DNA of 64,000 nucleotides from Euptelea pleiosperma (GCA_035048495.1 CM068545.1:36470225-36534224); one strand, 5' to 3'. Counted from the stretch's first letter, positions 28,641-42,700 are shown. A program made the numbers and translations. The notes: generated by a model from the letters alone, not told the origin.

Positions 28641-29851
28641 AAGGAGTTCACGTGAACGCATTTAAATCATTTACATTGAGTTAAAATTAAAGTAATAGTT
28701 GTGTGATGACCAAAAAACCTTAAAAAGTATAAAATAAAAAGAAACAAAATAGGGGCATATTAGGGAATAATGGGGATTGAGTTCGTAACGCAAAAACCCC
28801 TTCAATCGTTAATAGTTAAAATAAATGATGGAAAGCAAAAGACCTACAAGTTTCGTTCAATCACACTTATAAATGGTAAGTGACTTAGAGACCTGATATT
28901 CGCTTAAAAGTGCGTATTTTCCATTATTATCTTCTAAGCGTTATCATACTCTCCTACGTAAAACTACTCTATTTATCCACTTTTCTACGTAAGAATATCT
29001 TTTGTTGCGTAGAACACATTTTTCTGGACGAAATGGTATATTTGCATGCATTAAACACATTTTTGGAAGTCTAGACATTGAATCGTTCTGATAAAGTCTC
29101 ATTACGCGCTTCTTCTGTCGCAGGAAACCCCGATGGGACAATTCTCGAGACTTGCGAGCCCACATCGATCAGGAAAGCCCATTATCAAAGCTTAAAGAGC
29201 CCACATGCTATGACTAAAAGATATTGGCCAAATATGAACTGAATAAGAGGACCAAAAAGCCGGCCCAAAGAACGAAGAGAGCAGGAGAGCCAATGACTAA
29301 GAGACGGACCAAAGCGTTTAAAGCCACATGAGTCAGCAAAGAATGATAGTCTACTCTACTGGAGAAGCGTGAGGATGGTCACAGTGAAGACCAGGATTCC
29401 AGACCCTCTGCCAATACTTTTATCTCCATTTTTTTGATATTTTCTCTCTCATCTCTCCTTATTCTCTCTCTCTTCATCTCTCGGTCCTCGAATCTACTGA
29501 CCTAACCCCAGAACTCCTACCCATCGGCTCTATCTCATCTCCCTTAGCTTTCTGACCGTTGGATCTTCCATCGGACCGTTGGATCTCTCTAGATCCGTCG
29601 ATCTACCAATCTGGGTCCCAATCAAGTCACCATCCATCCGATCGCCATCAGACTGTCTGTCACATCATCTTGTGAGACGATGGACATCATCAATCCATGT
29701 GGGCCAGTAGCCGGGCCCATCATCATCGACCCGCTGTCCAACCAGTTAGTGGACCCATTGAATTTCCAAATAATTTTAATTAAATTTTAAAAAATGGGGG
29801 GTCCACTAAATGGGGACATTCCCCAAAGAAAAGTAGTGTTTTACTTTTAAA

Positions 29852-29869
<18 letters not shown>

Positions 29870-29912
<43 letters not shown>
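29870..29912 (+). repeat. (AT)n microsatellite in the solo LTR
   Basis: Poly(A), then about 20 TA units, then poly(T): self-complementary and likely unstable. Confidence 0.95.
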
Positions 29913-29917
<5 letters not shown>

Positions 29918-30059
29918 TTTTATTTCAAAAATTCTCTAATTTCCATTAATGGAAACTAGGGAGCTTTAAAAGGGGAAAGAGAAGGGTTCTTTGGAACCCT
30001 AATCCCCCTCCTTTCTTCTCCTTTCTCTTCCCAAAACCATCCCCCACGTTCTCCTTCTC

Positions 30060-30270
30060 TTCTTCCTTCACTTTCTTCTTTTTTCTTCTTTTCTTCTTCT
30101 TCTTCTTCTTCTTCTTCTTCTTCTTCTTCTTTGTCTCCTTTTCCGGCGAGAACCTGCAACTCCGGTAGGTTCATCTTCTTCCGCTTCTTCTTCTTCTTCT
30201 TCTTCTTCTTCTTCGTCATCATCTTCTTCTCCTTCCCTTGCTCCTCATCTTCTTGTTCTTCTTTTTCTTC
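30060..30270 (+). repeat. (CTT)n tracts in the solo LTR
   Basis: Two CTT runs separated by a stretch with ACCTGCAACTCCGGTAGG. On the minus strand this gives a spurious poly-Lys/Glu reading frame. Homologous LTR copies elsewhere have poly(T) at this position. Confidence 0.95.
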
Positions 30271-31615
30271 ATCTTCTTGCTAAATCTGTCCGCTGGAGTT
30301 GCCGCCTGCAACTCCGGCCGCCTGCTGTACACTCGCTCCACCCTTGGCCACCACCGTTAGACTAGCAACTTGCAGGTGCGCCTCCAGCCGTTTGATTCCG
30401 CCTCCCCCTGCTACCAAGCCGAACAGAATCCTCCTTGTACCAGAACTTGCAACTTCCGGCCAGCACCATTGCTGCCACGTCTCACTCTCTTAGATCCACC
30501 TGTTGGCTGCCACGCTCACCACCTCCTCTACCGTCTCCACCACAGTAGCAGGTCCACTGCCTTCACCCCTCCATTCCACAGCAGCGTCTCCTTCATTCCC
30601 TTGAGTTGCAAGCCGTGCTGAGCAAACATTGCAACGTTGCTGCATCTTCAACGTGCAGCAACACCCCAAGCCGTTAAACCCTTCATCACCACCGTTTCTG
30701 GTGTTGCAGGTGGCAACACCAGTTAACCTCCCTCTTCTCTACCGCCTAGCAGCACCTACTGCAACTCCCTTGCAGCAAGCGTGCTCCATCACAACCCTCC
30801 ATCTTCAAGCCACTACCGTCCTTGCTGGCCAAAACCAGTAGGAACGGCCTGTAATTCCTTTCCTACGGCGCTATACAGCTCCTCCATTGGACGTGCTCCT
30901 TGCTCCTTGCTCCTTTCTTCCACAGCCTGTGTTCTCCAAACCACCAACATGCAGCAAGCCTTCCCCACCTTCTAGCCATGCCTTCATCATTTTTACCATC
31001 CTCCAAGGCACCGGGCAGCATATGGTTTGCTCACGGTTAGTCTTCTTCTTGCTGGCCAATCCTCATCCCCGTAGGTAAGATGTCCGAAGGTATTTCCTAT
31101 CTCTCTCTTTTCATTGTTCCTCTCTCTCTCTCTAGATCTCTTTAGTCCTTTTCTCTCTCTACTACTTTTCTCTCTCTTCTTTCTCTCTCTACGGTTACTG
31201 CTTTTATGTTTATCTTATTAGACTCTTATTTCTCTTGCATTGTAAGGTACAATAATTTGAATAAAAGTTGATTTTTGATTAATTGGTTTCATATTTGAGC
31301 TTTACATCTCAATTGATTGCAACATTTTGTACATAATGGATTTATGATAATCTTTTCTCAAAATTATATATGTTTTAAATCTCAATATTCACCATCCTCA
31401 CCTTTCCATTTTTCTTAGTAACAATTTCTGATAAAAATCCGTCATTTCATGTTCTTTACATGAGCGAACTAACCCCGAGTGCGGATCGACATCCAACACG
31501 AATCCCTATACAAAAGCTCATATTTTACAGGTTAAATATCTTGGATCAATAAAAAATTATGTTGTAATTAGGGTTTCCGTAACCAACGACGCGGAAAAAC
31601 CCTAATTTCAAGACC

Positions 31616-34600
31616 CATAATCGTAGTTAAAACATTATAAATATTATACTCTAAGCAATCATTGACCATTGATTTCTTGCCCAATCGGAGCATTGATCAC
31701 AAATTTTTTTTGTAAAAATGGTCTCCGATCTAGAGAAATTTATGTAGTAATCACATCTGATCAATTAGAGAGTCACTTTTGATTGATTGGAGAAGGAAAC
31801 TACCTTATATTCTAGAGGTTGGATTTAGCCTCCAATCGATCGGGCATGTTACATCTAATCAATCGGGGTAATCATGATTATAAATTTTTTCTCTCCGCGA
31901 GAATCCTTGTAGCACCCATCCACATTCTTTTTGGACTCTTATACGTCCATACTATATAATAGGTTGTTTAGAACGAAAACTTAAGGTCTCCAATGCTTTA
32001 ATGGAGAATTCTAACTCTAAAGAAAGCATACAAAACTCCTAGGGATTGCTTTAAAAACCTAATCTTGGCATCTCGAGTTTGTAGCTTCTTCTTAGCCCTT
32101 CTTTATATTCTAAGCTTGAGATCACTCTCTAGAACCCCATGATTCATCTTTGTTTCTAGAGAGAGGGAGAGAGAATTCTTTAACCAACCCTAGCTTCAAA
32201 GATTCTAGTTGATACTCGTGATACAAGTGGTAGAGAGATTCGGGGATAAACCGAATCAGTTTTATTTGCTATCTGGGGATGAACCAAATCGTGATCATGC
32301 AAAGGCGCTCGTTGCTTTAGTGCGCGGCGTACAAAAAGACGCGAATAGCAATGGTAGTGGACTTGAGAGATTCAAGTTGAAAGCTATCGTGAATAACTTC
32401 TATACCTAACTTTGTATAGTGATGTGTTTTCATCTGAACATGGCTCTGTAATTTTTTTTGTTAGAGGTTTCCAAGTAAAAAATCATGTTTATATAGTTTG
32501 ATTTATTTATGCTATTATTATTTAAGATTAAGATAAATGAATCTGTAATACTTGAAATTTCATTAAGGGTATTTTGGGTCATTTAAAAAAATTGAGCATA
32601 CTAGAATCATTATTTTATATTAATGATGCATAAAATGAACACCAAAACTTACACAACATCATTATCATGTCACGTGGAATATATATATTGATAACTGACA
32701 CTTATATTAACTTTCAGATACCTATACATCTTCAAATAGTAGTAGAGTCATGTGCTGATTAGCTGATAATGTACATGACATAATAAGATCATAATAAATT
32801 TTGAGGTGCTGGTCCAATGTCCTAGTCCTAGTGGGACTAGGACTCTTCAATTTGGTCATTTTGGACCTTAGTGACATCAATTATAATGGGTTAAAACCCT
32901 AGAAAAATTAAAACAAGCATAATTGACAAGAGTCCTTGTTGGACTAGGATTCTTCTAAAACCCGTTTGATTTCAAAAATACTAATGGACACTTCCAGCAT
33001 AATTGGAATCCATAATAAACGTCAAATATCAACCTATCTCGCCAACTTTATTTTCTACAAATTTTGGACCTAATTTAGGCTTTCCATGAGTTGTGGGACC
33101 CACTAGAAGTATTAGAATGTTTTTGGAAAACTTTTCTAATTTTTGACGTATTTGAAATTTTTGATAAACATGATGGCTTTTCTACAAATATTGAATAAGT
33201 TATCATTTGACTGCTCATTGGTGCACCCTAGATTATATGTGACCTTTAGTACACCTTTATTAATGTAATGTATATGAACTTCCGTGTACCATAATATTGA
33301 TGTAGGATAGTGTATGATATATGATAAAGTTTTTGGTCATTTAGCAAATAATAGATATTTGATTTAATAAATAAATAGTTATTTTAGTAATGACATGTGT
33401 CATTCACTAAGCAAAGCATCTAGGAGATTTGTAGAGATATTTCATAGCCAATAGTGCCAGATGGCATTCCAGGGTTGGTTGGAAGAGAGGGAGAGAGAAG
33501 TAGAGGATGAGGGGCACCAAGTTAACATTGACCTAGGATCTCTCAGATCCCCATATAGGGGAAAACGTGCCCACCTCTTTAGGGGGAGTTTGTTGAGGAG
33601 AGAGTTAGAATTAGAGAAAAAGTAGGAATTCCACTCCATCTCCAACTCTAACTCTAAGGCCTTTGAAAAGCTTTAAACAAATGGGGAGGACTTAGTTATT
33701 TCTCACACTAGAGCCACATAAAGCTCCTCCAGACGTCAAAATCATGTAGGACATTCTAGAAAAGTTCTTATTCTCTTCTACTCTTTCAGAGATCCCTACT
33801 TGTTTAGTTAACCATCAAGAGTTATGTGCGTATGTATTCACTTTTTCCAATTATTGATTCTTATTCTAATGTTGGTGATTTTATTGTTTTTCATTGGCCT
33901 ATTTCTTGCATACGTACTTTATGGATTGATCTTATTGTATTAGTATTGTTATATTGGAATTGTTACATATCACTAAGAAGTGCGGGATTGATCCCATTCA
34001 ATTAAGAAGGGCCTAGAGCCCTAGGATGCAAGACCCCATACTTACCTATAGAAGACTCGATTGGTCGAGTATCCGATTGGTCAGATTAAAGGAGATGGAT
34101 TAGAATTGCATATTCTACTCACATGGTATTTCTAGATTTAATTTATATTAATACATGAGATTGTTAATATCGGCGTAATAATCGTATGAGGATATGATGT
34201 TGTACACTTAGCATTATTGGACTCGTTAAGCTCATGATTTCGACCGATCATACTTTATAGTTATTCCCAAGGAATATACGAAAGATGAATTGAATAGGTA
34301 TTCTTAAAATTATCGATTAATACTAACAACTTAATTCAATTGTTGGACTAGGTAGTTTGATATTGCATACATTTGCTAGTGATTTATGATAATGATTATA
34401 CATCAGATTAGATCGAACATATCTCTGGGATATATTGTTTATTAGTCGTTTGTTTTAATTTAATGTGGAATGGTAAAAAAACACTACACGTGCAAATTTA
34501 TAGTGGAAACCTTTTTCAAGGAAAAACCACGGGACCACGTCCATATGATAAAGTATCACTAATCGAAAAGTTGAGTTATGAAATATACATATGTAGCACC

Positions 34601-34979
34601 ATTTACATACAACATACAACCATCGACCAACTATCGGTGCGTCCACGTCCTCTAGATCCACGCGTCGAGTCCACGAGCGCCTTTCTGATTAAGATCCATT
34701 TTGCCGATGTTCAGTTTGGTACACCCCAAACCTACCATTCGACAAATATACTTCGATCTTATTCTCACTTGTCTGTCTAGCCCCGAAAGCGAATAATTTG
34801 GTACACCTCGACTCCTCAACAATGTTCAATAGCAATTGAGTCACACATGGTACTCTCTGACTTACTAGGTCAGATATTACGGATAACCTAGGCAGAGGTT
34901 TGATCAAGCTTATCAATGAAGTAGAAACTTCAAGATATGATCATGAGAAGAAAAACATAAAAAGGATTAGAATGACTAA
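31616..34979. other. Gene-free interval between solo LTR and Athila-like element
   Basis: AT-rich, with no recognisable gene. 31640-32470 looks like the end of an old LTR or leader (AATCGATCGGG repeats, a CTAACCCTAGC motif, and an open 66-codon frame 32209-32409 of unknown nature). At 32820-32960 the motif CCTAGTGGGACTAGGACTC recurs in altered form. None of these could be assigned to a family. Confidence 0.5.
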
Positions 34980-37830
34980 TGAAAGTAGGTTTTCTTTTCG
35001 CGTCGTTGTTTACGGAAACCCTAATTCCAACAAAAATTTTATCTTTTCCGATTTAATTCCTGCAAAATATGAACTATAGGGATTCGTGTCGGATGTCGAT
35101 CCGCACTCGGGGTTAGTTCGCGCGAGTCATGAACATGAAATAACTGATTTATCTCAGAAATTGTGGTGGGGTGAGAATGGTGAAGCGATTTAAAACATGC
35201 TTAGTGATTTTTAGAGAGAGAAATTGCCACAAACAACCAAAAATACAAAAGTAAACTAACAAATGCAAAAATAACAATTTTATTCATCCTCAATGAGTCT
35301 TACAAAATCAAATTAAATTCAAAAATAATCTAGAAAGCCATAAAAATTAGAGAGAGAAATGAGAAAAAGTAGAGAGAGAAATATCAAAGAAGGCTATCCT
35401 AGAGAGAGAAAGAGGTGAGGAGAGAGAAATTAAGAGAGAGTGAAAAACTACGGAAAGAGAGAGCTCTAGAATTCTAGAGATAGAAAGACAAAAATAGAGA
35501 TAGAAACTATGAGAACTAGAGAGAAGAGAAAAAATTACCTCACTTACCGGAGTTTGGCATCGATGGAGGAGAGGTGGAAAAGTGGAAGAGAGAGGGAGTG
35601 TTGGGTGGTTCTCCACTGGTTGGAGACGTGCAGGGTGGGGTGATGGCTTGAGGGCGGTGGAGGTGGAGGTGGAGCAGGCGGGAATGGCAGCCAGGTGAGT
35701 ATTGCCCTCTTCCTCTCTTCCTCTTCTTTCTCTTTTTTTTTTTTTTTTTTTTTTTTAGTGTTGCCGGAGTTGCAGACCTGCAACTCCGACAATGGAGATT
35801 TGTGGGAGCAGGTGGGGGAGACGCTGGCCCCAATAGAGGGTGGAAACGCTGGGTAGAAGGGATGGGAGTTGACGGCAAGCAAGGAGGAGTACCAACAGCA
35901 GAAACGGTGCTGAGTGGTGATGGTGGCTGCGGCAAGGAAGTGGAGGACGTGCAGACTGCTCCCCTCTTCTTCTTCAAACCTCCCTCTTCTTTATTTTTTT
36001 TTTTTTTTGTTTTCTTCTTTTTAGAAAGAGAGAAGATGGCGAAGACGATTGGGAGAGAAGAGAGAATGAGAGTGAAAAACGTGGAGACTGGAGGGGCAGC
36101 CCCGGTTTAGTGGATGGGGGAGACGGTGAAGAGATGATGGTTGGCTACTGCAAGTAGCAGTAGGAGCAGCTTTGGAGAGGGACGATAATGGTTGAGGGCA
36201 GCTGGAGAAGAGCAGCAATCTAGGTTGAAGTGTGGGCCATCCTTCACTTCTTCTCCTCCTCCTTTTTTTTTTTTGTTTTTGCTCCTTGGGGAGGAGAAAA
36301 TGAGAGCAGAACGGCTTGGGGCAGTGGAGTGGGTGCTGGGTGTGGGTGTAACGGCTAGTAAAGGATAGTGGAAGATGGAGGAGGAGGCAATGGAGAGAGG
36401 GGTGATGACGTGCTGCTGGAATGTGAGAGAATGGAGAGGGGGCGGCTCGCTCTTGCTGTCATGGACGTCGGAGAGAAGATGATGAAGGGGGTGGCACTTC
36501 GGGTTTTGATAGTTTTGAAGATCTGGAAAAGGACGTGGGTGAATGGGGAGCCGACTGCATTTTTCTCTTTTTTTTTTTTGGTAAGAGAGAAGATTCTCCT
36601 TTCTTCTTTCCTTTTTTTCTTGTAAACTTGTCTTTTTTTTTTTTTTTTGTATAGGAACCGTGGGTTCCTAGTAAGAAACCCATGGTTTCTAAAAACTTCT
36701 CCCTCTCCCTTCTATTTTGAAAACCATTCTATTTATGCCTATGTTAAAGAAGTGGGTCCCAATCCCTTGCAAAAAAAAAATATTCTCATTCTCCTAAAGG
36801 TCCACCATAACCTTCTTCTTTAAGAAATTTTGTTTTCAAAGAAAACAATCTTTGTTTTGTATAAGTTTATTCTTTCCAAAATCTCTTCCTTTTAATTCAT
36901 TCCCAAAAAAAATAATTTGTCTCTACTTAGACACTTTCCAAAAACCACTTTTCATAAAATGATGCCTCTTTTGTAAAACTTACTAAAACGTTTTGATAAA
37001 GCATCTTTTAAAATGCATGCATGTTTTAATCACAAGGTTCCCCTGGCCCACACCTGGTCCACTTCTCTAGGTGGTGGATGTGTTGATCGTATGATGATGG
37101 GTATCTGGTGGTTGATTGGGTTAATGACCGGGGTGGAAAGATCCGATGGATGAACTATTGACGATGATGGTGATGATCAGATGGTGGAGATTGGCCAAGG
37201 TCGGTAGTAGGATTGAGTGAGAGGATTGGATGATTCAGATTTGAGGGTAGAGAGAGAATGATAGTTTAGAAAGAGGAGAGAGAAAATATTACAAAATAAA
37301 GAGAAAATGCTCGAAGAGGGTCTTGAACCCTGGTCTTCACTGTGACCATCCTCACGCTTCTCCAGTAGAGTAGACTATCATTCCTTGCTGACTAATGTGG
37401 CTTTAAACGCTTTGGTCCGTCTTTTGGTCATTAGCTCTCCTACTCTCTTCGTTCTTTGGGCCAGCCTTTTGGTCCTCTTATTCAGCCCATATTTGGCCCA
37501 TATCTTCTAGTCATAGCATGTGGGCTCTTTAAGCTTTGATAATGGGCTTTCCTGATCGATATGGGCTCGTAAGTCTCGAGAATTGTTCCATCGGGGTTTC
37601 CTGCGACAGAAGAAGCGCGTAATGAGACTTTATCAGAATGACTTCATGTCTAGACTTCCGAAAATGTGTTTAATGCATGCAAATATACCATTTCATCCAG
37701 AAAAGTGTGTTCTACACAATAAAAGAGACTCTTATGTAGAAAAGTAGATAAATAGAGCATTTTAACGTAGGAGAATGCAATAACGCTAAAAGGATAATTG
37801 CTTAAAATAAGCACTTTTGAGCGAATATCA
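34980..37830 (-). repeat. 3' LTR of the Athila-like element
   Basis: On the minus strand starts TGATATTCGCTC and ends CCTACTTTCA. It contains poly(T) tracts, GAGAGAGA-rich sequence and AGTTGCAGACCTGCAACTCC, an 8-bp-arm palindrome. The minus-strand reading frames in it are low-complexity Ser/Pro runs duplicated in the other LTR. Confidence 0.95.
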
Positions 37831-37842
37831 TAACCCCCAACT
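37831..37842 (-). other. Polypurine tract of the Athila-like element
   Basis: AGTTGGGGGTTA on the minus strand directly before the LTR start TGATATTC. Confidence 0.8.
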
Positions 37843-39767
37843 AGCATATTGCCAATCATTGGCAATTAGTGCGAAATAAATGAGCTTAAAAGGGCTCTGC
37901 ACATGCTGCACACTTTCACATTAGCTCCGGGAAAACACCGTTCGTCAAATCATTGAATGGATGCAAAAATAGTTACATGCTAGCGAAGAGTTTGAAAGTT
38001 TTGGCAAGACTACAGACTGATAATCATGACCCAGAATAGTCAGACTCTGCGTGTGTGTGTGCTCAACATTCTCATCATCCGACTGTAAAGATTTCCAGAT
38101 CAGCTCTAAGTTTTTATGCCTCGACCTCAAATCTCACATGTTTAGCACTCAGAATAGAATCACACAAGAAGGATTTTCTTCTTTTCTCTCAATTTATATG
38201 TGAGGAGATGTGTTGATATATAAAAGCAAAGATCTCACATATGTATTATTTAAGGGAATGACATCTTTAACAGAAGAAGATCTCATGATTGGAATACCAC
38301 TTCACTCGGGAACGTCAGATCAAACTCTATAGCTTCTCCTTCTCCAATCTCCACATTTTATGATCGTGCTACCCTAGAATCAAATAGGACTTTCCTGGGT
38401 TGTGATGAGGCTTAGGTCAGGTGTAGAGAGATAAAGGGATACATGATTTCAAAGATCTTGAGAGGATATTGCCATTTTCTTGCATTTTTCCTACGGCGTA
38501 ACACCATTATCTGGTTCTTTTTCCTTTTTTTTTTTCGTATTTTTCTCTCCTTCTTGATATTTCTGAGACTGCTCAATTTCTTTTCAGCTCTTTTTCATAC
38601 TTTCTTTCCATATTTTGTTTTCAGCTTGAACCACTTTTTTTTTTCTTTGGATTTTTCTTCTTTACTTTTCTTTTCACGGTATACCCACATCAGTTATTCT
38701 TTTGTCCATCTCAAAATAAGGGTAGCCAGTCATGCTTCATAGCTTGACTGGGTTTTAGGTTGATGGGTTTACAAAGAAAAGGTTTTTATAGAAGGGCTCA
38801 AGGGGTTTCTAGTGAAGTATAATTTAGGTGAGTAAAAAGGCTGAACGGTTCAGAAAAATGGCCTAAATCATTTTCTAGGGTTTGCACTACCATGCATACT
38901 GTCTTTACTGGATACAGAGAAGGTTCTGTTGTAGTAATCCAATTTTGATGTCGTTCTGACTTTTATGATCGAAGCAAAAGATAATGAGATCTCTCAACGA
39001 ATATTGCGGGCATGAAGAATATTGAGTCATCTAGTGACTCAGATTTGTTGTATAACCCTCTGAAATGATTAAAGGCTCGAAAGCTCACAGGGTTAGGTCT
39101 CCACAATTCTTCTCACAGGATCTCTAGAATTTCCAAACTTATGATGACTCTGATGTTGATAGTGTACAATTGTGCCGAATCTGAGTTTTTCTAAGTTTTC
39201 AAACCTGCTGTAGTCACACTTGACTTGACTCAACGCCAACTTTAAACAAAAATTGACATCCTCAATATTGACTTAACGGAGGTTTTCACCTCATCAAAGT
39301 CAGGGTATTTGATACATTTTTGAAATTCTAGAAAACTTTTGGAGAACATCGAAAATCACCCCAAAAACAAGAAATTTTTTTATTTATTTATTTTTAGTAT
39401 TTTTTATTATTTTTTATCAAAATGAAGACATGAGTTTTGGTAAATACCCCACCCCAACCAAAATATAGCACCGTCCTCGGTGCTCATGACCAGGATATAA
39501 AATGATGAAAAAATCGATGATGATGATGCAAAGGTTCAGGGAGGATGTTACCAAGTGGGCAGAAACTCGACAGTGTGTGGTACCTGATGATCTGATGTAC
39601 CTGCATTTCCAATGATATAACAGTAATAACAAATGCATGAGACTCATGTACTCTAGGAATACCGGAATTGCCTTTCCGAAAGCGCTAAGTTTTATGTCTT
39701 CAGCCAGACACAACGGGGGTGACAGGCACCCCCAACCAAGTTGGAGCACAAGAGACTGAGTGGATCA

Positions 39768-42700
39768 TCAGTCGACATAGACAGGATCGATGAGATCGAT
39801 CTCAAAAGTCTGAATGAACAATACGTCAAGTTCATGGAACTGTTTTAGACGCTGCCCATTGACCTGAAAAGAGGAGTGATCCTTGGGATCCTCAATAGTG
39901 ATTGCCCCAAAGGGTGTGACTGCTGTGACCGTATAAGGACCGGTCCACCTAGATTTCAATTTCCCAGGGAAGAGATGAAGACGGGAATTATAAAGAAGGA
40001 CCTTCTATCCTGGATGGAACTCTTTCCTGAGGATGCTCTTGTCATGTATCCACTTTATTTTTGCTTTGTAATTCTTGGACAAGTTGTAGGCATCATTTCT
40101 GAGTTCTTCTAACTCATTCATTTGAAGTTTTCTCTCCTCCCCTGCAGAGTCGAGGTCGAAGTTGAGTTTCTTAATGGCCCACAGGACACGATGTTCAATC
40201 TCTACCGGTAGATGACAGGGTTTCCCAAAGACGAGACGATAGGGAGACATATTGAGTGGGGTCTTGTAGGCGGTTCTGTATGCCCATAAAGCATCAGTGA
40301 GACGAGTAGACCAGTCTTTACGTGTGGTATTGACTGTTTTCTCCAAAATCTGCTTGATCTGACGATTAAAAACCTCTACTTGACCACTAGTCTGCGGATG
40401 ATAAGCTAGGGCAACCTTATGGGTTACCCCATACTTTTTCATTAATTTCTCGAATATCTTATTGCAGAAATGGGTGCCCCCATCACTAATGATGGCCTTA
40501 GGGGCACCGAATCGGGCGAAGATGAACTCCTTTAGGAATTTGACCACCACTTTGTGGTCATTGGTCTTGGTGGGAATGGCTTCTATCCATTTGGATACAT
40601 AGTCTACCGCAAGGAGAATGTACTCAAAACCATAGGAAACGGGAAAGGGGCCCATGAAGTCGATGCCCCAGATGTCAAATATTTCATCGACCTGGATGGG
40701 AGTTAGGGGCATCATGTTCCTCTGGGAGATGCGGCCTAGATGCTGGCAATTAGGACAGGTTTTGCTGTAGATGTGGGCATCTTTAAATAATGTGGGCCAG
40801 TAGAATCTGCATTGCAAAACTTTTTCTGCAGTCTTCTTAGTGTTGAAATGACCACCACAAGGTTGGTCATGACATGAGGACAAGATATTGAGTTGGTCCG
40901 ACTCAGGGACACAGAGACGAATGATTTGGTCAGGACAGTATTTATACAAATAAGGGTCATCCCAAGAGTAGTACTTAACTCTTGCTAGGAATTGGCTTTT
41001 TTCCTGTTTTGACCAGTGTGAAGGCATTTCTTCGGTGACAAGGTAGTTGACAATGTCAGCATACCATGGATGAACGGAGATAGTGAACAGTTGTTCGTCT
41101 AGAAAGGTTTCAGGGATGGGCTGGGTGTCGAAGGATGACGCTAAAGTCAGTCTAGACAAGTGATCAACCACTACATTCTCAGTTCCTTTCTTATCCTTAA
41201 TCTCGAGGTCGAATTCCTACAGTAAGAGAATCCATCGAATTAATCGAGGCTTAGTTTCCTTTTTCGACATGAGATAACGAAGGGCTGCATGATCAGTGTA
41301 CACAACCACCTTAGTGGCTAAGAGGTACTGACAGAATTTATCAAGGGCGAAGACTACCGCCAGAAGTTCTTTCTCAGTGGTGGAGTAATTCATTTGGGCA
41401 GAGTTAAGAGTTTTGCTCGCGTAGTAGATCACGTGTGACCTTTTGTCAACTCGCTGCCCTAGAACGGCGCCTAACGCGTAGTCAGAAGCATCGCACATTA
41501 CCTCGAAAGGTAGAGTCCAGTCCGGGGGACGGATAATGGGCGCAGTAGTGAGCTCAGATTTGAGACGCTCGAATGCCTTGACACAGTCAGCATTAAAGTC
41601 GAAAGGATTATCTTTAGCCAGAAGATGGGACAGTGGTCGAGCGATTTGAGAGAAGTCCTTGATGAATCGCTTATAGAATCCTCTGTGTCCCAAAAAGGAC
41701 CGGATGTCACGCACGGACTTAGGAATGGGCAAGGTCAAGATGATATCGATTTTAGCTTTGTCGACCTCAATGCCCTGATGGGAAATGACATGTCCCAGAA
41801 CTATGCCTTTCTTCACCATGAAGTGGCATTTCTCCTAATTGAGGACAAGTCGCTTGTCCTGACAGCTTTGAAGTACCAGCCCTAGATGGTTCAGACAGTC
41901 ATCAAAGGATGACCCAAAAACTGAAAAGTCGTCCATAAAGACTTCGAGGAATTTTTCCACAATGTCAGAGAATATGCTCATCATACACCTTTGAAAGGTC
42001 GCGGGTGCATTGCAGAGGCCAAAGGGCATGCGCTTGTAGGCAAAAGTGCCAAAGGGACAGGTGAAAGTTGTCTTCTCGTGATCCTCAGGGGCGATGGGTA
42101 TTTGATTATACCCTGAGTAACCATCGAGGAAGCAGTAATAGGAGTGACCTGCTAGTCTCTCCAACATCTGGTCTATGAAGGGTAAAGGAAAATGGTCCTT
42201 CCTAGTGTTGGTGTTGAGTCGTCGATAATCGATGCAGACTCTCCACCCTTTCTTCAGGCGCTGGGTGACCATTTCCTTGTTCTCATTTTCCACAACTGTG
42301 AATCCTGCCTTTTTAGGGACGACATGAATAGGACTCACCCATTTGCTATCGGAGATGGGGTAAATGATACCCGCATCTAACAGTTTAAGGACCTCGTCCC
42401 GGACTACATCCTTCAAGACGGGGTTCAACCTCCTCTGGTGTTCTCGAGAGGTTTTGGATTCATCCTCGAGATAGATGTGATGTTGGCATACCGAGGGGTC
42501 TATGCCTCGAATATCATCGATAGTCCAACCCATCGCAGGTTTGTGCTCGTTGAGCACCTCGAGAAGTTGCTTACGTTCACTCGTAGATAAAGCGGAAGCA
42601 ATAATGACAGGGTATGTTTCCTTAGGACCAAGATAGGCATAGGAAAGATCTGTGGGAAGAGGCTTAAGCTCCAATATTGGAGCAGATGGAGTAGAAATAG

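Larger units (their letters stand above)
28894..31610 (+). mobile_element. Solo LTR of the Athila-like family
   Basis: Starts TGATATTCGC and ends CCTAATTTCA; flanked on both sides by AGACC (28889-28893 and 31611-31615). It is homologous, in opposite orientation, to the 2.85 kb LTRs of the element at 34980-50090. For example, TGTCGCAGGAAACCCCGATG and AACCCCGAGTGCGGATCGAC are shared. No internal region is attached, so it arose by recombination between two LTRs. It carries an (AT)n run at about 29870-29910 and long (CTT)n tracts at about 30075-30260. Apparent reading frames here are low-complexity and not genes. Confidence 0.92.

Noticed and set aside
29956..30222. Minus-strand 88-codon frame with poly-Lys and poly-Glu
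   Set aside because: It is a translation of the (CTT)n tract in the solo LTR; the homologous LTRs lack it.
32209..32409. 66-codon plus-strand frame (GDKPNQFYLLSGDEPNRDHA)
   Set aside because: Near the end of an old LTR-like region; no recognisable family, no supporting splice or context evidence.
35540..35977. Ser/Pro-rich 145-codon frame, repeated at 47802-48239
   Set aside because: It lies inside both LTRs, crosses a poly(T) tract that differs in length between copies, and has no domain-like feature.
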